From Acidobacteriota bacterium (GTDB lineage: Bacteria; Acidobacteriota; JAAYUB01), in contig JAKQOW010000048.1 of assembly GCA_029565065.1 (NCBI GenBank), positions 1-64,000 of the forward strand: 64,000 nucleotides of DNA, read 5' to 3'. The notes under the pieces were generated by a model. It did not search any database. It saw only the letters and a program-made list of their open reading frames with translations, and was not told where the DNA came from. Below are positions 44,002 through 52,475 of this stretch, in pieces. Positions within the stretch are counted from its first letter, which is position 1, and each line of letters starts with the position of its first letter. Made by a program: the position numbers and the translations under genes.

Positions 44002-44772
44002 ATGATTGATCTCCACAATCATCTTCTGTGGGGATTGGATGACGGACCTCGCGACCGCGCGAGGTCCGTTGCTATGATCCAAGCCGCTCGCGCAGTCGGA
44101 GTGACCCAGATCATCTGCACCCCCCACCTGTTTCACCCCGGGTTTGCCGGGATTCGGATGGACGAGGCCCGATCCCGGCTGGCCGAGCTGCAGCCTGAAA
44201 CCGAAATCCGCCTGATCCTGGGCGGTGAACACTACCTGAGTTCCGACTTCGTCCAGGCGCTGGCCGAGCAAGGGCGCGCCAAACTCCAGACTCTCCGTGA
44301 CCTGTTCATCCTGGTTGAATTCGGTCCGTTCTGCCAACCGGTCACCACCGGAAACATCCTGCGCCGCCTGCGGGAGCTCGGACTCTTCCCCCTGATCGCC
44401 CATCCGGAACGATACGAATCAGGCAAACGATTGCTGCAATGGATGTCCACCCTGAAGGAGCTGGGCTGCCTGTTTGTGGTCAATACCCGCAGCCTCATGG
44501 GCATGGACGGCCGGAAATGCGAGCGCGCCGCCCGGGAGCTGATCAGCCACGGGCTGATCCATTGCGTGGCCAGTGACGCACACACGCCCGAAGACCTGAC
44601 CACGCATTTCCCGGACTGCCGCGCGTGGATCGAGCGGGAGTATGGCAGCCGCATGGTCAAGCTGTTGTTCATCGTAAACCCGTGGCTCATCGCGCAGGGT
44701 CGTCTGCCGGTGGATTTTGCGGACGGTGACCAACTGGACCGCATCCTGTCCCAAGGCGACTGCAACGCATGA
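44002..44772 (+). CDS. PHP-type protein-tyrosine phosphatase, CpsB/YwqE-like
   Basis: A 256-residue metal-dependent phosphatase. It begins MIDLHNHLLWGLDDGPRD, the PHP metal-binding start, and continues with CTPHLFHPGF, GEHYLSSDF, ILVEFGPFC, LIAHPERYES and CVASDAHTPEDLT, all conserved in the CpsB/CapC/YwqE family. These enzymes dephosphorylate the Tyr-rich tail of the BY-kinase. The ATG at 44002 has no obvious ribosome site, so coupling to the upstream gene is possible. It overlaps the TPR gene by 4 nt. Confidence 0.92.
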   Translation: MIDLHNHLLWGLDDGPRDRARSVAMIQAARAVGVTQIICTPHLFHPGFAGIRMDEARSRLAELQPETEIRLILGGEHYLSSDFVQALAEQGRAKLQTLRDLFILVEFGPFCQPVTTGNILRRLRELGLFPLIAHPERYESGKRLLQWMSTLKELGCLFVVNTRSLMGMDGRKCERAARELISHGLIHCVASDAHTPEDLTTHFPDCRAWIEREYGSRMVKLLFIVNPWLIAQGRLPVDFADGDQLDRILSQGDCNA

Positions 44773-46040
44773 GAGTTTTCGCAGAGATGATCGGTCGGCT
44801 GGTTGTGACCCTCCTTCTGCTGGGTCTGCTGACCGTGTCGCTGCTGTTGTTCCTGGCCCAGATTGCGGAGACCCCCGAAGCCGATCGGACGGCGGCGGAG
44901 CGAAAGACGCGACTGAACCCGCTCGATCCCGAGGGCTGGTACGCACTCAGCGTCATTCACCGTTTCGATCGGCAAGGGTCGTCCGCGACCGAGGCCCGAC
45001 AATATCTGACGCGGGCTCTGAGCCTGCATCCGTGGAGCTATCGGTATTGGACCACGATGGCCCAGATCCAGGCTGACCGGAACGACACCCGGGCCGCCAC
45101 GGCCTGCCTGCGGATGGCGCTGGCGCTGAACCGCGCCTACTCGCCCCTGTATTGGTTCGCCGGAAACTACTTCATCCGCACCGGTGACCGGTCGGCCGCC
45201 GCCCGCTGTTTTCACCAGGCGCTCATCGGCAATCCGGCGCTCGTCCGGCCGGTCCTGGCCATCAGTTGGCGGATGTATCCCGAACGCCAGGTCATCATTC
45301 GCGACATCATCCCACAGACCGCGGCCATGCAATTCGGCCTGCTGAGCTGGTGCATTCAGCAGGATGATCCCGCCGCGGCCCGCCAGTGCTGGCTCAATCT
45401 GACGGGGCTCCCGGAGTCCTTCGATCCGCGGTCCGCCTTTCCGTACGCCGACTACCTGCACCGGCGGGGCGAGCATCGAGCGGCGCACGACGTGTGGCGG
45501 CGCAGCCTGGAGCCGATCGGCGCCTGGCCCGAGGGCTCCCCGGGCAACCTGATCTTCAACGGCGGATTTGAGAAACCCAGATGGAACGGCGGATTCGACT
45601 GGATCGGCCGCGAAACCGTGCACACCCGTTTTCTGGACACCCGCCGCGGCCGTTACCAGGGCATGCACGCGATGGCCATCGCGTTCGACGGGACGGAGAA
45701 TGTCGGCGGGGTGATCCTCAGTCAGCGCGTGTTCGTTGAGCGGCCCGGACTGTACCGGTTCCGGTATGCCATCCGGACCGATCCGCTGACCAGCGATCAG
45801 GGTGTTTATTTCGACATCCTCAACACCACCCAGCCCGCCCAGCCCAGGGAAATCGCCCACGGCGACAAGCATCTCGCCGAAGAGAGCTGGCGATTGTGCA
45901 CCGTGCTCCTGGAAGTGACCGCACCCGACTCCATGCTGCAGGTGAGGCTCCGGCGGGATCGCTCGACCAAGTTCGACAAGGAGCTCCGAGGCCGGATCTG
46001 GCTGGACGCGGTGGAACTGGCGGCGGAGGAGGTCCAGTGA
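44769..46040 (+). CDS. TPR membrane protein with C-terminal beta domain
   Basis: A 423-residue protein. One N-terminal membrane helix (about 10-32) precedes TPR-like repeats (residues 45-180: LNPLDPEGWYALSVIHRFDR, LHPWSYRYWTTMAQIQADR, ALNRAYSPLYWFAGNYFIRT). The C-terminal third starts NLIFNGGFEKPRWNGGFDW and looks like a carbohydrate-binding jelly roll, ending in IWLDAVELA. TPR proteins next to an O-antigen ligase often assist it. The role is inferred from the neighbours. The downstream ligase start overlaps its stop. Confidence 0.65.
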   Translation: MRVFAEMIGRLVVTLLLLGLLTVSLLLFLAQIAETPEADRTAAERKTRLNPLDPEGWYALSVIHRFDRQGSSATEARQYLTRALSLHPWSYRYWTTMAQIQADRNDTRAATACLRMALALNRAYSPLYWFAGNYFIRTGDRSAAARCFHQALIGNPALVRPVLAISWRMYPERQVIIRDIIPQTAAMQFGLLSWCIQQDDPAAARQCWLNLTGLPESFDPRSAFPYADYLHRRGEHRAAHDVWRRSLEPIGAWPEGSPGNLIFNGGFEKPRWNGGFDWIGRETVHTRFLDTRRGRYQGMHAMAIAFDGTENVGGVILSQRVFVERPGLYRFRYAIRTDPLTSDQGVYFDILNTTQPAQPREIAHGDKHLAEESWRLCTVLLEVTAPDSMLQVRLRRDRSTKFDKELRGRIWLDAVELAAEEVQ

Positions 46041-47476
46041 TCGGTCGCCGCATACTCGAAGGCTGGCTCTTCCTGACCATCGCATTCGCCGTGATCGCAT
46101 TCGGCGCCACGCCGGCCTGGGCCCGCTCCGTGTTCAGCATGGCGGCTTTCATCGCCGCCATTGCGGCCTTGTGGATCTGCCGGCGGCGGCCGGACCCCAG
46201 CCGGATGCCGGTCCTGGTCGCCTGGTCCATCCTGCTCATCGTCCCGCTCCTGCAGCTGACGCCGCTACCTGCGGCGGTCCAACAGGTGATCAGCCCGGTG
46301 CACGCCCAGTTCATGTCGCGCGTCCAGGCCACCGGTCTGGTCGATTCCCGCGCACTGCACACCGCCGCCAGCATCTTTCCCGGCCGGACCGTGGAACAGC
46401 TCCTGCTCTTCGCCGCCCTGGCCGCCGTGTTTTGGGTGGGCCGGGAGCTGCTGCGGGACGCCGGCGCCCGCTGCCGGTTGGGCATCGGGCTGATCGTCCT
46501 CGCCTCGGGTGAAACCTGCTTCGGCCTGTTCCAGTATCTGGGCAAGATCCCGCACGTCTTCCTGGCCCCCGGCCGGGAGGTGGCGGAGGTGGCCTCGGGC
46601 ACGTATATCAACCGCAACCATTTCGCCGGATTCCTCGAAATGGCTTTCCCGGTGGTCATCGCCATGGCCTACGGGCTGTTTTATTCCCGCATCCGCCCCG
46701 CCATCGACACTTATTCCGGCCGCTGGCGGAAACTGTTCACCCATCCGCGCACGCCGGTTTTCACCCTGCTGTTGTTCGCCGGCGCCTGGTTATGCCTGGG
46801 CCTGATTTTTTCGATGTCCCGAGGCGGCATCCTGGCCATGCTGCTCACCGTCGCCTTTCTGAGCGTGCTCACCGCGATGCGTCACAGCCGCCGGCGGATC
46901 CAGCTGGTCGCCCTGCTATTCGTTCTGCTGGTGGGCGGGTATGCCGTCTGGCTGGGTCTCGATCCGGTTCTCACCCGGTTCGAAAAGATCATGGCGGAGG
47001 AAGGGGTCATGGCGGAGGGGCGTCTCCCCGTCTGGAAGGACACCGTGGACCTGATCCGCGATTTTCCCCTGCTGGGCGTTGGGCTGGGCAACTACCGGTA
47101 CGCCTTCCTGAGCTACAATGAGACGCCCATGAACGTGGTCTACGACCATGCCCATAACGATTTCCTGCAGTACACCGCCGAGTTGGGCATACCGGCCGGC
47201 TTCACGCTCATCGCCTTCGTGCTGGCGGCGGTTTTCTTTGCCTGCCGGGGCTTCATCCGCTCCCCCAGCGTATCGCGGCAGGCGGCGCTCCTCGGCGCCG
47301 CCGGCGGCGTGTTCAGCATCCTGGCCCACAGCGTCACCGACTTCAACCTGCAGATCCCCGCCAACATGGCCATCTTCACCATGCTGCTGGCGGTCATCAG
47401 CGCGGTACTCGCCGAGGAGCGGGCGGCTGAGGAATCCGCCCTCGCCGATGACCCAGCCGTGGATGAGGAATTGTAA
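46037..47476 (+). CDS. O-antigen ligase/polymerase-family membrane protein
   Basis: A 479-residue polytopic membrane protein, about twelve hydrophobic segments. The Wzy_C/O-antigen ligase region includes GTYINRNHFAGFLEMAFPVV, then GLIFSMSRGGILAMLLTVAF and RLPVWKDTVDLIRDFPLLGV with GLGNYR and YDHAHNDFLQYTAELGIPAG. The His in HAHNDF is the hallmark. It either ligates polymer to lipid A or polymerises repeat units. The GTG start overlaps the TPR stop (GTGA) and GGAGGAGG precedes it. Last gene of the export cluster. Confidence 0.9.
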   Translation: MIGRRILEGWLFLTIAFAVIAFGATPAWARSVFSMAAFIAAIAALWICRRRPDPSRMPVLVAWSILLIVPLLQLTPLPAAVQQVISPVHAQFMSRVQATGLVDSRALHTAASIFPGRTVEQLLLFAALAAVFWVGRELLRDAGARCRLGIGLIVLASGETCFGLFQYLGKIPHVFLAPGREVAEVASGTYINRNHFAGFLEMAFPVVIAMAYGLFYSRIRPAIDTYSGRWRKLFTHPRTPVFTLLLFAGAWLCLGLIFSMSRGGILAMLLTVAFLSVLTAMRHSRRRIQLVALLFVLLVGGYAVWLGLDPVLTRFEKIMAEEGVMAEGRLPVWKDTVDLIRDFPLLGVGLGNYRYAFLSYNETPMNVVYDHAHNDFLQYTAELGIPAGFTLIAFVLAAVFFACRGFIRSPSVSRQAALLGAAGGVFSILAHSVTDFNLQIPANMAIFTMLLAVISAVLAEERAAEESALADDPAVDEEL

Positions 47477-47480
47477 TTTT

Positions 47481-47510
47481 TTCTCATCGATCCTCCCGGC
47501 GTGTTATAAT
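47481..47510 (+). promoter_or_regulatory. Predicted ffs promoter
   Basis: TTCTCA (47481-47486), an 18-nt spacer and TATAAT (47505-47510), with an extended -10 TGT. Start near 47517. Confidence 0.55.
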
Positions 47511-47549
47511 TCGGTTTGCGGATATTTGAAGACACGACGAATTGGTTTT

Positions 47550-47642
47550 GGCTCTGGGGCATCAATCCAACGCCTTGAACCCTGCCAGATCCGGAAGGAA
47601 GCAACAGTAAGAGGTCCTCTTGGATGTGGTGTCTCCAGAGCC
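47550..47642 (+). ncRNA. ffs: Signal recognition particle RNA, small bacterial type
   Basis: The ends GGCTCTGG (47550-47557) and CCAGAGCC (47635-47642) pair. The apical loop carries CAGATCCGGAAGGAAGCAAC, the Ffh-binding signature with the conserved GGAAG tetraloop region. A TTTT follows at 47643-47646. The gene lies directly before dnaX, a common arrangement. The exact ends may differ by a few bases. Confidence 0.95.
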
Positions 47643-47676
47643 TTTTACTATTGCCCTAATCCCCGGCCAATCAGAA

Positions 47677-49305
47677 ATGGTCCCTAAATCATACCAAGTC
47701 ATCGCCCGCAAATGGCGCCCCCAGCAATTCGAGGAGGTGGTGGGTCAGAAGACCATCACCCGCACCCTGCAGAACGCCATCCGTCTCGGCCGGATCGCCC
47801 ACGCCTACCTGTTCACGGGCACCCGGGGCGTCGGCAAGACATCCACGGCCCGCATCCTGGCCAAGGCGCTCAACTGCCACCAGGGCCCCACTCCCAACCC
47901 GTGCGACGCCTGCCCGTCCTGCCTGGAGATCGCCCAAGGCAACGCGATCGACGTCCTGGAGATCGACGCGGCCTCCAACCGCGGCATCGGAGAGATCCGC
48001 GAACTGCGCGAGAACGTCCAGTACGCCCCCTCCCGGGACCGGCACAAGATCTTCATCATCGATGAAGTCCACATGCTGACCACCGAAGCGTTCAACGCGC
48101 TACTCAAGACGCTCGAGGAGCCGCCGGCCCACGTCATCTTCATCCTGGCAACCACCGAACTGTACAAGATCCCGCAGACCATCGTTTCCCGCTGTCAGCA
48201 ATTCGATTTCCGGATCATCCCCTTCGATGAGATCTACGAGCGGTTGCGCAACATCCTCGCGGAGGAAGGCACCCGGATCACCGACCAGTCGCTGCGCTTC
48301 GTGGTGAAGGCCAGCGGCGGGAGCATGCGGGACGCCGAATCCGCCCTGCAGAAGATCGTGTCGCTCGGCGGCGAGGGGGTCAGCGACGAGGACGTCTCCG
48401 CCCTGCTGGGCGTAGTGCAGCAGGATTTTCTGAACCAAACCATGCGGATGATCCTGAGCCAGGACCACGCCGGCATCCTCGATCTCATCGACCGGTTGTA
48501 CGACCGCGGCCACGATCTTCAGAATTTCCTCCGGGCCTTCATGGAATTCGTCCGGCATGTCATCGTCCACAAGGTCACCGGCAGCCAGCAGCATCTGCTC
48601 TTTCTGTCGGAAGAGGACATCGCGGTGATCCGCGAGATTGCCGGGCAACTGTCCGTCGAGGAGTTCATCCGCCATTACGACCTCCTGCTGCAGGCGGACA
48701 ACCAGCTCCGGTGGACACCCTTCGTCCGTTTCCACGTCGAGATGGCATTTCTGAAGCTGGCCTCGCTGCCCAAGCTGGCGTCGCTGGAACAGATCCTGAC
48801 GGCCTTGCAGGAAGCGCCCATCCCGGTGCGGCCGGCCGCGCCGGCCGCCGGGCCGCCGGTCGCGGAATCCGCGCCCAAACAGCCGCCGCCGTCTGCCGCC
48901 CCGCCGTCCGAGCCGAACCCCGATCGCGACCGGATCCGCATCTTCCGGGATGCGATCGGCAAGCAGCATGCGCCGCTCAAGGCCATGCTCCCCCACGTCG
49001 AGTTTCACCTGTCGGGCCGGCGGCTCGAGATCGTCGTCCCCGAGAATACGTTCTACGAGCGGAATTTCCGGCACCCGAACACCCAGAAGCAGTTGGAGGA
49101 GATCTTCATGGAGCTCTTCCAGACGACTCCGGAAATCACCATCCGCACCAAGACGCGAACCCCGGAGAACCATGTCCGGCAGGAGGACACACAGCGTCTC
49201 CGCGAGGAGCAGAAGCGGGTGGAAGCCCTGTTCATGGAAGACCGTGTGGCCCGCGCGCTCATCGACAAGGTGAGCGGCAAATGGATTTTCAAGCGCCAAC
49301 CCTGA
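47677..49305 (+). CDS. dnaX: DNA polymerase III subunit gamma/tau
   Basis: A 542-residue clamp loader ATPase. Walker A GTRGVGKTSTARI, the zinc module C-x8-C-x2-C-x2-C in CHQGPTPNPCDACPSC, Walker B IFIIDEVHML and sensor 1 FILATTELYKIP are visible. The C-terminal tau part is shortened, with a Pro/Ala-rich linker and a domain ending VSGKWIFKRQP. I start at ATG 47677: the frame runs back to 47620 but that would overlap the SRP RNA, and the family N-terminus is VPKSYQVIARKWRPQQF. It lies 34 nt after the SRP RNA. Confidence 0.96.
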   Translation: MVPKSYQVIARKWRPQQFEEVVGQKTITRTLQNAIRLGRIAHAYLFTGTRGVGKTSTARILAKALNCHQGPTPNPCDACPSCLEIAQGNAIDVLEIDAASNRGIGEIRELRENVQYAPSRDRHKIFIIDEVHMLTTEAFNALLKTLEEPPAHVIFILATTELYKIPQTIVSRCQQFDFRIIPFDEIYERLRNILAEEGTRITDQSLRFVVKASGGSMRDAESALQKIVSLGGEGVSDEDVSALLGVVQQDFLNQTMRMILSQDHAGILDLIDRLYDRGHDLQNFLRAFMEFVRHVIVHKVTGSQQHLLFLSEEDIAVIREIAGQLSVEEFIRHYDLLLQADNQLRWTPFVRFHVEMAFLKLASLPKLASLEQILTALQEAPIPVRPAAPAAGPPVAESAPKQPPPSAAPPSEPNPDRDRIRIFRDAIGKQHAPLKAMLPHVEFHLSGRRLEIVVPENTFYERNFRHPNTQKQLEEIFMELFQTTPEITIRTKTRTPENHVRQEDTQRLREEQKRVEALFMEDRVARALIDKVSGKWIFKRQP

Positions 49306-49321
49306 ATCCCGCGAGCATGTC

Positions 49322-49627
49322 ATGGATTTTCAAAAGCTCTATCAGCATGCCCAGCAGATCCAAACCCGTCTCATGGACGAAATGGAGCAGGCCGAAGTCG
49401 AGGGGGACAGCGGCGGGGGCATGGTCCGGGCCCGCATGAACGGCAAGAAGGAGCTCCTGAGCCTCACCATCGATCCCGAAACCCTGCGGCACGTGGAGCC
49501 CGCGATGCTGCAGGATCTCATCGTCGCCGCGGTGAACCAGTGCGCCCGCAAGGTGGATGAGCTGCTGGCGGAAAAACTCGGCGGGCTGGCCGGCCGGATG
49601 AACCTGCCCGGATTGTTCGGTTTATAA
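49322..49627 (+). CDS. ybaB: YbaB/EbfC nucleoid-associated protein
   Basis: A 101-residue protein with the YbaB core: LYQHAQQIQTRLMDEM in the first helix, GGGMVRARMNGKKELLSLTI in the sheet and LQDLIVAAVNQC in the second helix. It binds DNA as a dimer. The position between dnaX and recR is conserved in bacteria. No strong ribosome site is seen. Confidence 0.95.
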   Translation: MDFQKLYQHAQQIQTRLMDEMEQAEVEGDSGGGMVRARMNGKKELLSLTIDPETLRHVEPAMLQDLIVAAVNQCARKVDELLAEKLGGLAGRMNLPGLFGL

Positions 49628-49671
49628 AGCCGGCCGGTTTTCGCCCCGATAACCCCGAGGACACTGCTGCC

Positions 49672-50271
49672 ATGAACCCATATTCCGAACCGCTGGCCGA
49701 TCTGATCGACGTGCTCAAGCGTCTCCCCGGCATCGGCGCAAAATCCGCCCAGCGGATCGCCTTCTACATGCTCCGCGCCGAACCCGCCTACATCGACGCG
49801 CTCGTCCAGGCGATCCAGTCCACCCGCCAATCCGTGCAACTCTGCCCCCGGTGCAACAACTACACCAACCTGCCGGTGTGCGACATCTGCGCGGCCGCCC
49901 GGCGCGATCACGCCGTGATCTGTGTCGTCGAGAAACCGTTCGACATCCCCGCCATCGAGCGGAGCGGCCACTTCCACGGCACCTATCACGTGCTCCACGG
50001 CGCTCTATCGCCCATCAACGGGATCGGGCCCGACGACCTGAAGATCACCAACCTCCTCAGCCGGCTGAAGGACGAGCACGTCCAGGAGGTGATCGTGGCC
50101 ACCAATCCCGACGTCGAGGGCGAGGCTACGGCGATCTACCTGTCCCGTCTGCTGAAGCCGCTGGATGTCCGGGTCAGCCGCATCGCCCTCGGCCTGCCGG
50201 TGGGCTCCAGCCTCGAATACGCCGACGAAGTGACCATCAGCCGGGCGCTCGACGGCCGGACGCCGCTCTGA
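49672..50271 (+). CDS. recR: Recombination protein RecR
   Basis: A 199-residue protein loading RecA on gapped DNA with RecF/RecO. The helix-hairpin-helix DVLKRLPGIGAKSAQRIAFY, the C4 zinc finger CPRCNNYTNLPVCDIC and the Toprim domain VVEKPFDIPAIE and NPDVEGEATAIYL are all present. Length is typical. Confidence 0.97.
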   Translation: MNPYSEPLADLIDVLKRLPGIGAKSAQRIAFYMLRAEPAYIDALVQAIQSTRQSVQLCPRCNNYTNLPVCDICAAARRDHAVICVVEKPFDIPAIERSGHFHGTYHVLHGALSPINGIGPDDLKITNLLSRLKDEHVQEVIVATNPDVEGEATAIYLSRLLKPLDVRVSRIALGLPVGSSLEYADEVTISRALDGRTPL

Positions 50272-50318
50272 TCCAATCCAGGGACGTCGGCGCCGAATAC
50301 CCGATGATCATTTTTTAC

Positions 50319-50347
50319 TTCAATCGCGCCCGCAAATCTGATATATA
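50319..50347 (+). promoter_or_regulatory. Weak candidate promoter of the ferredoxin oxidoreductase operon
   Basis: TTCAAT (50319-50324), a 17-nt spacer and TATATA (50342-50347) in an AT-rich stretch that contrasts with the flanks. The -35 match is poor. Confidence 0.3.
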
Positions 50348-50390
50348 ACATGGTTTGATATTTTCATTTATTCTGTATTGGAGGCGAACG

Positions 50391-50969
50391 ATGAGCAATT
50401 ACCTGGAAGTTCGCTGGCACGGCCGCGGCGGGCAGGGTACGGTCACCGGCGCCAAGACGCTGGCCGAGGCCATCCTCAGCAAAGGCAAACACATACAAGC
50501 CTTTCCCGAATACGGCCCCGAACGGCGCGGTGCTCCGGTCCGTGTGTTCAACCGCTTTTCGGACAACCCCATCCGCATGCACACGCCGGTGAAGACACCC
50601 CACATCGTCCTGGTGGTGGATCCCACCCTGATCGGTGCCACCAACATCACCGAAGGACTCCGCGAGGATTCCATTGTGATCGTCAACACCACGGACACGC
50701 CGGCGCAGATCCGGAAAACCCTCGCTCTCAGTCCGAAGCAGAAGGTGTTCACTCTGCCGGCCACCAAGATCTCCATCGACGCAATCGGCCGGGCCCTGCC
50801 CAACGCGCCCATGATGGGCGGGTTCGTGAAGGCGGTGCCCATCATGTCCATCGACGATCTCCTCGTGGAGATCCGCGCCAGCTTCGAGGGGAAGTTCCCC
50901 GAGAAGATCATCGAAGGCAATCTGTCCGCCATTCGGCGGGGCTATGAGGAGGCGATCAGCGATGTTTAA
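50391..50969 (+). CDS. porC: 2-oxoacid:ferredoxin oxidoreductase, gamma subunit
   Basis: A 192-residue gamma subunit. It starts MSNYLEVRWHGRGGQGTVTGAK, with the RGGQG motif of this family, and contains FPEYGPERRGAPVRVFNRF. The enzyme decarboxylates a 2-oxoacid to acyl-CoA and reduces ferredoxin; pyruvate is most likely. I start at ATG 50391 (GGAGG 7 nt upstream), trimming a 12-residue extension. Its stop overlaps the delta subunit gene by 8 nt. Confidence 0.93.
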   Translation: MSNYLEVRWHGRGGQGTVTGAKTLAEAILSKGKHIQAFPEYGPERRGAPVRVFNRFSDNPIRMHTPVKTPHIVLVVDPTLIGATNITEGLREDSIVIVNTTDTPAQIRKTLALSPKQKVFTLPATKISIDAIGRALPNAPMMGGFVKAVPIMSIDDLLVEIRASFEGKFPEKIIEGNLSAIRRGYEEAISDV

Positions 50970-51249
50970 ACTGAAGAACTGGAAAGAGGTCCCCATCGGG
51001 GGCGCCGTCGACCAGCCGGGTTCCGCCATGGAAAACAAGACCGGCTCGTGGCGCGTGGAACGCCCCGTCTGGAACAGCGAGAAGTGCATTCACTGCCTGC
51101 GGTGCTGGGTGTACTGCCCCGACATGAGCGTCAACACCCTTGACGGCAAGATCACCGGGATCAACTATGACTACTGCAAGGGCTGCGGCATCTGCGCGCA
51201 GGTGTGCCCGGAAAAGGTGAAGGCCATCACCATGCAGCCGGAGCAATAG
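50962..51249 (+). CDS. porD: 2-oxoacid:ferredoxin oxidoreductase, delta subunit
   Basis: A 95-residue ferredoxin-type subunit with two [4Fe-4S] motifs, CIHCLRCWVYCP and CKGCGICAQVCP. It carries electrons from the TPP centre to external ferredoxin. The start at 50962 follows GAGGAGG and overlaps the gamma stop by 8 nt. Confidence 0.95.
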   Translation: MFKLKNWKEVPIGGAVDQPGSAMENKTGSWRVERPVWNSEKCIHCLRCWVYCPDMSVNTLDGKITGINYDYCKGCGICAQVCPEKVKAITMQPEQ

Positions 51250-51269
51250 CGGGGCCAAGGAGAGATCAC

Positions 51270-52451
51270 ATGGCAAAAATCGTTGCAACCACAGGCAATT
51301 CCGCCATGGCATACGCCATGAAGCAAATCAACCCCGATGTGTGCGCGGCCTACCCCATCACCCCCTCCACCCAGGTCATGGAGGAATTCTCGAAGTACGT
51401 GGCCGACGGGGTGGTCAACACCAACCTGGTGACCGTGGAGAGCGAGCACAGCGCCATGAGCGCCTGCATCGGCGCCGCCGCGGCCGGCGGGCGCGTGCTG
51501 ACCGCCACCAGCGCCAACGGGATGGCCCTGATGTGGGAGATGCTGTACATCGCCGCCGGCATGCGGCTGCCCATCGTCATGGCGCTGGTCAACCGGGCCC
51601 TGAGCGCGCCCATCAACATCCACTGCGATCACAGCGATTCGTTCGGCGCCCGCGACTCCGGCTGGATCCAGCTGTACTCGGAGAACGCCCAGGAAGCCTA
51701 TGACAATCTCATTCAGGCCGTCCGGATCAGCGAGCATCCCGACGTGCGCCTCCCGGTGATGGTCTGCCAGGATGGCTTCATCATCAGCCACTCCATCGAG
51801 CGGATGGAATACCTGGAAGACGACGAGGTTCGGAAGTTCATCGGCGACTATAAGCCGATGTACGCCCTGCTCGACATCGACAAGCCGGTCACGCTGGGCT
51901 CGCTTGACCTGCAGGACTACTACATCGAGCACAAGCGCCAGGAAGCCGAGGCGATGAAGCTGGCGACACCGGTGATCACCGCCGTCGCCAAGGATTTCGA
52001 GAAGATGACCGGCCGTGCTTACGGGTTGTTTGAAACCTATCACCTGGACGACGCCGAGGTCGGCATCGTGGCGGTGAATTCGGCGGCCGGCACGATCAAG
52101 GAAATCATCGATCAGTACCGCCGCAAAGGGATCAAGGTCGGCCTGCTCAAACCGCGCCTGTACCGACCGTTCCCGACCGAGGCGTACGTCAAGGCGCTCG
52201 GCCACCTCAAGGCGATCACGGTCCTGGACCGGGTGGACTCGTTCGGCGCCATGGCCGGCCCGCTGATGCTGGAAGTGCGCGCCGCGCTCTACGATCTGCC
52301 CAAGCGCCCCGTGACCATCGGCAAGATCTACGGGCTGGGCGGCCGCGACCTGGAGGAAAGCCACTGCCAGTACGTCATCGACGAGCTGGTCCAGATCGCC
52401 GCCAGCGGCAAGTACCGCGAGTTGTGCGAGTACATCACGGTGCGGGAATAG
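51270..52451 (+). CDS. porA: 2-oxoacid:ferredoxin oxidoreductase, alpha subunit
   Basis: A 393-residue alpha subunit beginning AKIVATTGNSAMAYAMKQIN, with AAYPITPSTQVMEEFS binding and TVESEHSAMSACIGAAAAGG, both hallmarks of the family. FHGDKTSFGAR-type residues are present as HCDHSDSFGARDSGW. Start at ATG 51270 after AAGGAGA. It combines with beta to form the TPP-binding active site. Substrate specificity (pyruvate, 2-oxoisovalerate or 2-oxoglutarate) is not settled by sequence alone. Confidence 0.95.
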   Translation: MAKIVATTGNSAMAYAMKQINPDVCAAYPITPSTQVMEEFSKYVADGVVNTNLVTVESEHSAMSACIGAAAAGGRVLTATSANGMALMWEMLYIAAGMRLPIVMALVNRALSAPINIHCDHSDSFGARDSGWIQLYSENAQEAYDNLIQAVRISEHPDVRLPVMVCQDGFIISHSIERMEYLEDDEVRKFIGDYKPMYALLDIDKPVTLGSLDLQDYYIEHKRQEAEAMKLATPVITAVAKDFEKMTGRAYGLFETYHLDDAEVGIVAVNSAAGTIKEIIDQYRRKGIKVGLLKPRLYRPFPTEAYVKALGHLKAITVLDRVDSFGAMAGPLMLEVRAALYDLPKRPVTIGKIYGLGGRDLEESHCQYVIDELVQIAASGKYRELCEYITVRE

Positions 52452-52475
52452 CTTCAAGAGAACCGAGGTAAAGAC

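Noticed and set aside
44232-46100. A 622-codon frame opposite the phosphatase and TPR genes
   Set aside because: No domain, no ribosome site, and the sense genes are coupled by start/stop overlaps.
47620-47676. Upstream start for dnaX
   Set aside because: The extended N-terminus would overlap the SRP RNA, and family N-termini begin at the VPKSYQVIARKW segment.
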